From Bradyrhizobium sp. WSM1417 (GTDB taxonomy: Bacteria; Pseudomonadota; Alphaproteobacteria; Rhizobiales; Xanthobacteraceae), in the NCBI RefSeq assembly GCF_000515415.1, contig NZ_KI911783.1:3276392-3340391 (forward strand): 64,000 bases of DNA. The letters run 5' to 3'. This document shows, in pieces, positions 63,075-64,000 of the stretch. The notes under the pieces were generated by a model, which made no database searches, had not been told where the DNA came from, and saw only the letters and a list, made by a program, of their open reading frames with translations. Position 1 is the first letter of the stretch; every line of letters begins with the position of its first letter. The position numbers were made by a program, and so were the translations under genes.

Positions 63075-63279
63075 TCCAAGCCGCTGCTGCGGCGAATGAC
63101 GTCGCTCCCTGGCGTGGAGCGTCGGTTTGCGTGGGCATCGGCAGGTCCGGAGTCTGAGTAGAGCAGAAGTCATCGCTCCGGTGCAGACTGCCGCCTTTGC
63201 CTCGACCCGGTTATTGGTTCGCTTGGACCAACGTAGAACAAGCCTGTTCTGGGCCGGGCTGTATGAGATTGGATTGGTA

Positions 63280-64000
63280 ATGAAACGACGAAAATTCCTG
63301 ACTCTGGTTGGCGGTGCGTCTGCGTTGCCGCTGGCAGCGCGAGCACAGCAAGCGAAGCGAATGCCGCGAATTGGCCTTCTCCTCCCCCCACCGCGGAATT
63401 TGGAAGTCGACGCGTTCCTCAAGGGGCTCAGCGATCTCGGTTGGGTTGACGGCGTGAACGTTCATGTCGAATACCGCGACGCCGGTGGCGACGACGCCAG
63501 GCTGCCGGCGCTTGCGAATGAACTTGTCGCTCTTGATGTTGACGTTCTCGTCACAGCCACATTTCCCGGGATTCTTGCCGCTCACAACGCGACAACAAAA
63601 ATTCCGATCGTGATGATCGTGGGCCCCGATCTGGTGACCATAGGGCTTGCAGCCAGCATGGCTCATCCTGGCGGCAACATCACGGGGCAAACCTTTTTCC
63701 TGACAGAACTGGCTGCAAAGCGCTTGGAGATTCTCGCAGGCTTGGCTCCCTCGACGAGACGCGTAGGGGTGCTCATGCAGCGAGGAAATCCACTGAACAA
63801 CGCCACAATGAGCACCATGAGGAACGCAGCGCAGGGATTGAAGATGGAGCTACTAGCCATCGAGGTCGACGTCCCCGGCGATCTCGAAAGCGCGCTGTCA
63901 CTTGTCGGCTCTAACCCGATGGACGGCCTCGTGATCACGGACGCAAACGCGTTTGTCACCAATACGTCCATGGTCGCCGCGATTGTGGACAAGTGCCGGG
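63280..64000 (+). CDS. ABC_sub_bind-type substrate-binding protein, 3' end outside window
   Basis: The frame opens at ATG 63280 and stays open to the window end (240 residues). It starts with a Tat-like leader, MKRRKFLTLVGGASALPLAA. The mature part has RIGLLLPPPRNLEVDAFLKG, LSDLGWVDGVNVHVEYRDAG, LVTATFPGILAAHNATTK and MAHPGGNITGQTFFLTELAA, all hallmarks of the ABC_sub_bind family (PF04392-like) that is expanded in Bradyrhizobium. The ligand is unknown. The usual length is about 325 residues, so about a quarter is missing. Confidence 0.9.
   Translation, partial: MKRRKFLTLVGGASALPLAARAQQAKRMPRIGLLLPPPRNLEVDAFLKGLSDLGWVDGVNVHVEYRDAGGDDARLPALANELVALDVDVLVTATFPGILAAHNATTKIPIVMIVGPDLVTIGLAASMAHPGGNITGQTFFLTELAAKRLEILAGLAPSTRRVGVLMQRGNPLNNATMSTMRNAAQGLKMELLAIEVDVPGDLESALSLVGSNPMDGLVITDANAFVTNTSMVAAIVDKCR

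Overview
The window looks like the chromosome of a Bradyrhizobium-type alphaproteobacterium. The evidence is high GC with strong C/G third positions, Rhizobiales-style families (DUF1236, Bug/TctC and ABC_sub_bind receptors, PuuD urate oxidase, fused indolepyruvate ferredoxin oxidoreductase), GGAGG-type Shine-Dalgarno sites and dispersed palindromic repeats. The genus is an inference from gene content. No rRNA, tRNA, CRISPR array, transposase or phage structural gene was seen.

Layout. 1-7935 holds catabolic genes: the end of a CaiB-type CoA transferase, a DUF72 protein, an M20 amidohydrolase, an enolase-superfamily enzyme, a secreted alpha/beta hydrolase behind a perfect FNR/FixK box, and an MFS transporter with an M20 peptidase. 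8092-13359 is a sugar or polyol cassette: xylulokinase-like kinase, ABC ATPase, permease and periplasmic receptor. 13515-24369 is an accessory stretch with four peptidoglycan enzymes (two L,D-transpeptidases, two SLT transglycosylases), small exported proteins, an HGG-motif gene pair, a TctC receptor, a NUDIX hydrolase and a DUF1236 protein.

24449-30564 carries a VOC protein, membrane urate oxidase PuuD, a sorbosone-dehydrogenase-like protein and an SDR-CMD-SDR operon. 30799-34649 is a cyoABCD quinol oxidase operon with overlapping genes. 34867-40796 holds a nuclease-family protein, a GMC oxidoreductase with a gluconate-dehydrogenase subunit-3-like partner, an HtrA-like protease and an FAD dehydrogenase. 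40938-48132 has the 1158-residue indolepyruvate oxidoreductase, a hotdog protein, and an isochorismatase-family hydrolase plus NCS2-like permease preceded by a consensus sigma-54 promoter, which suggests nitrogen scavenging. 48133-51211 is a MalEFG-like importer without its ATPase.

51290-57277 is the most unusual locus. It is a compact minus-strand operon encoding an IorAB-like molybdenum hydroxylase (2Fe-2S and molybdopterin subunits), a flavocytochrome-c-type sulfide dehydrogenase flavoprotein, then SoxX, SoxY, SoxZ and SoxA. soxB and soxCD are absent, and the SoxY carrier tail differs from the classical GGCGG. After it come a B12-binding radical SAM protein, an MFS exporter, an isopropylmalate-dehydrogenase-like enzyme, a diheme cytochrome c and a truncated ABC_sub_bind receptor.

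Two things cross the whole window. No transcription factor gene was recognised in 64 kb. Several repeat families are present, including a two-module element found once at 18924-19070 and once inverted at 61812-61946.
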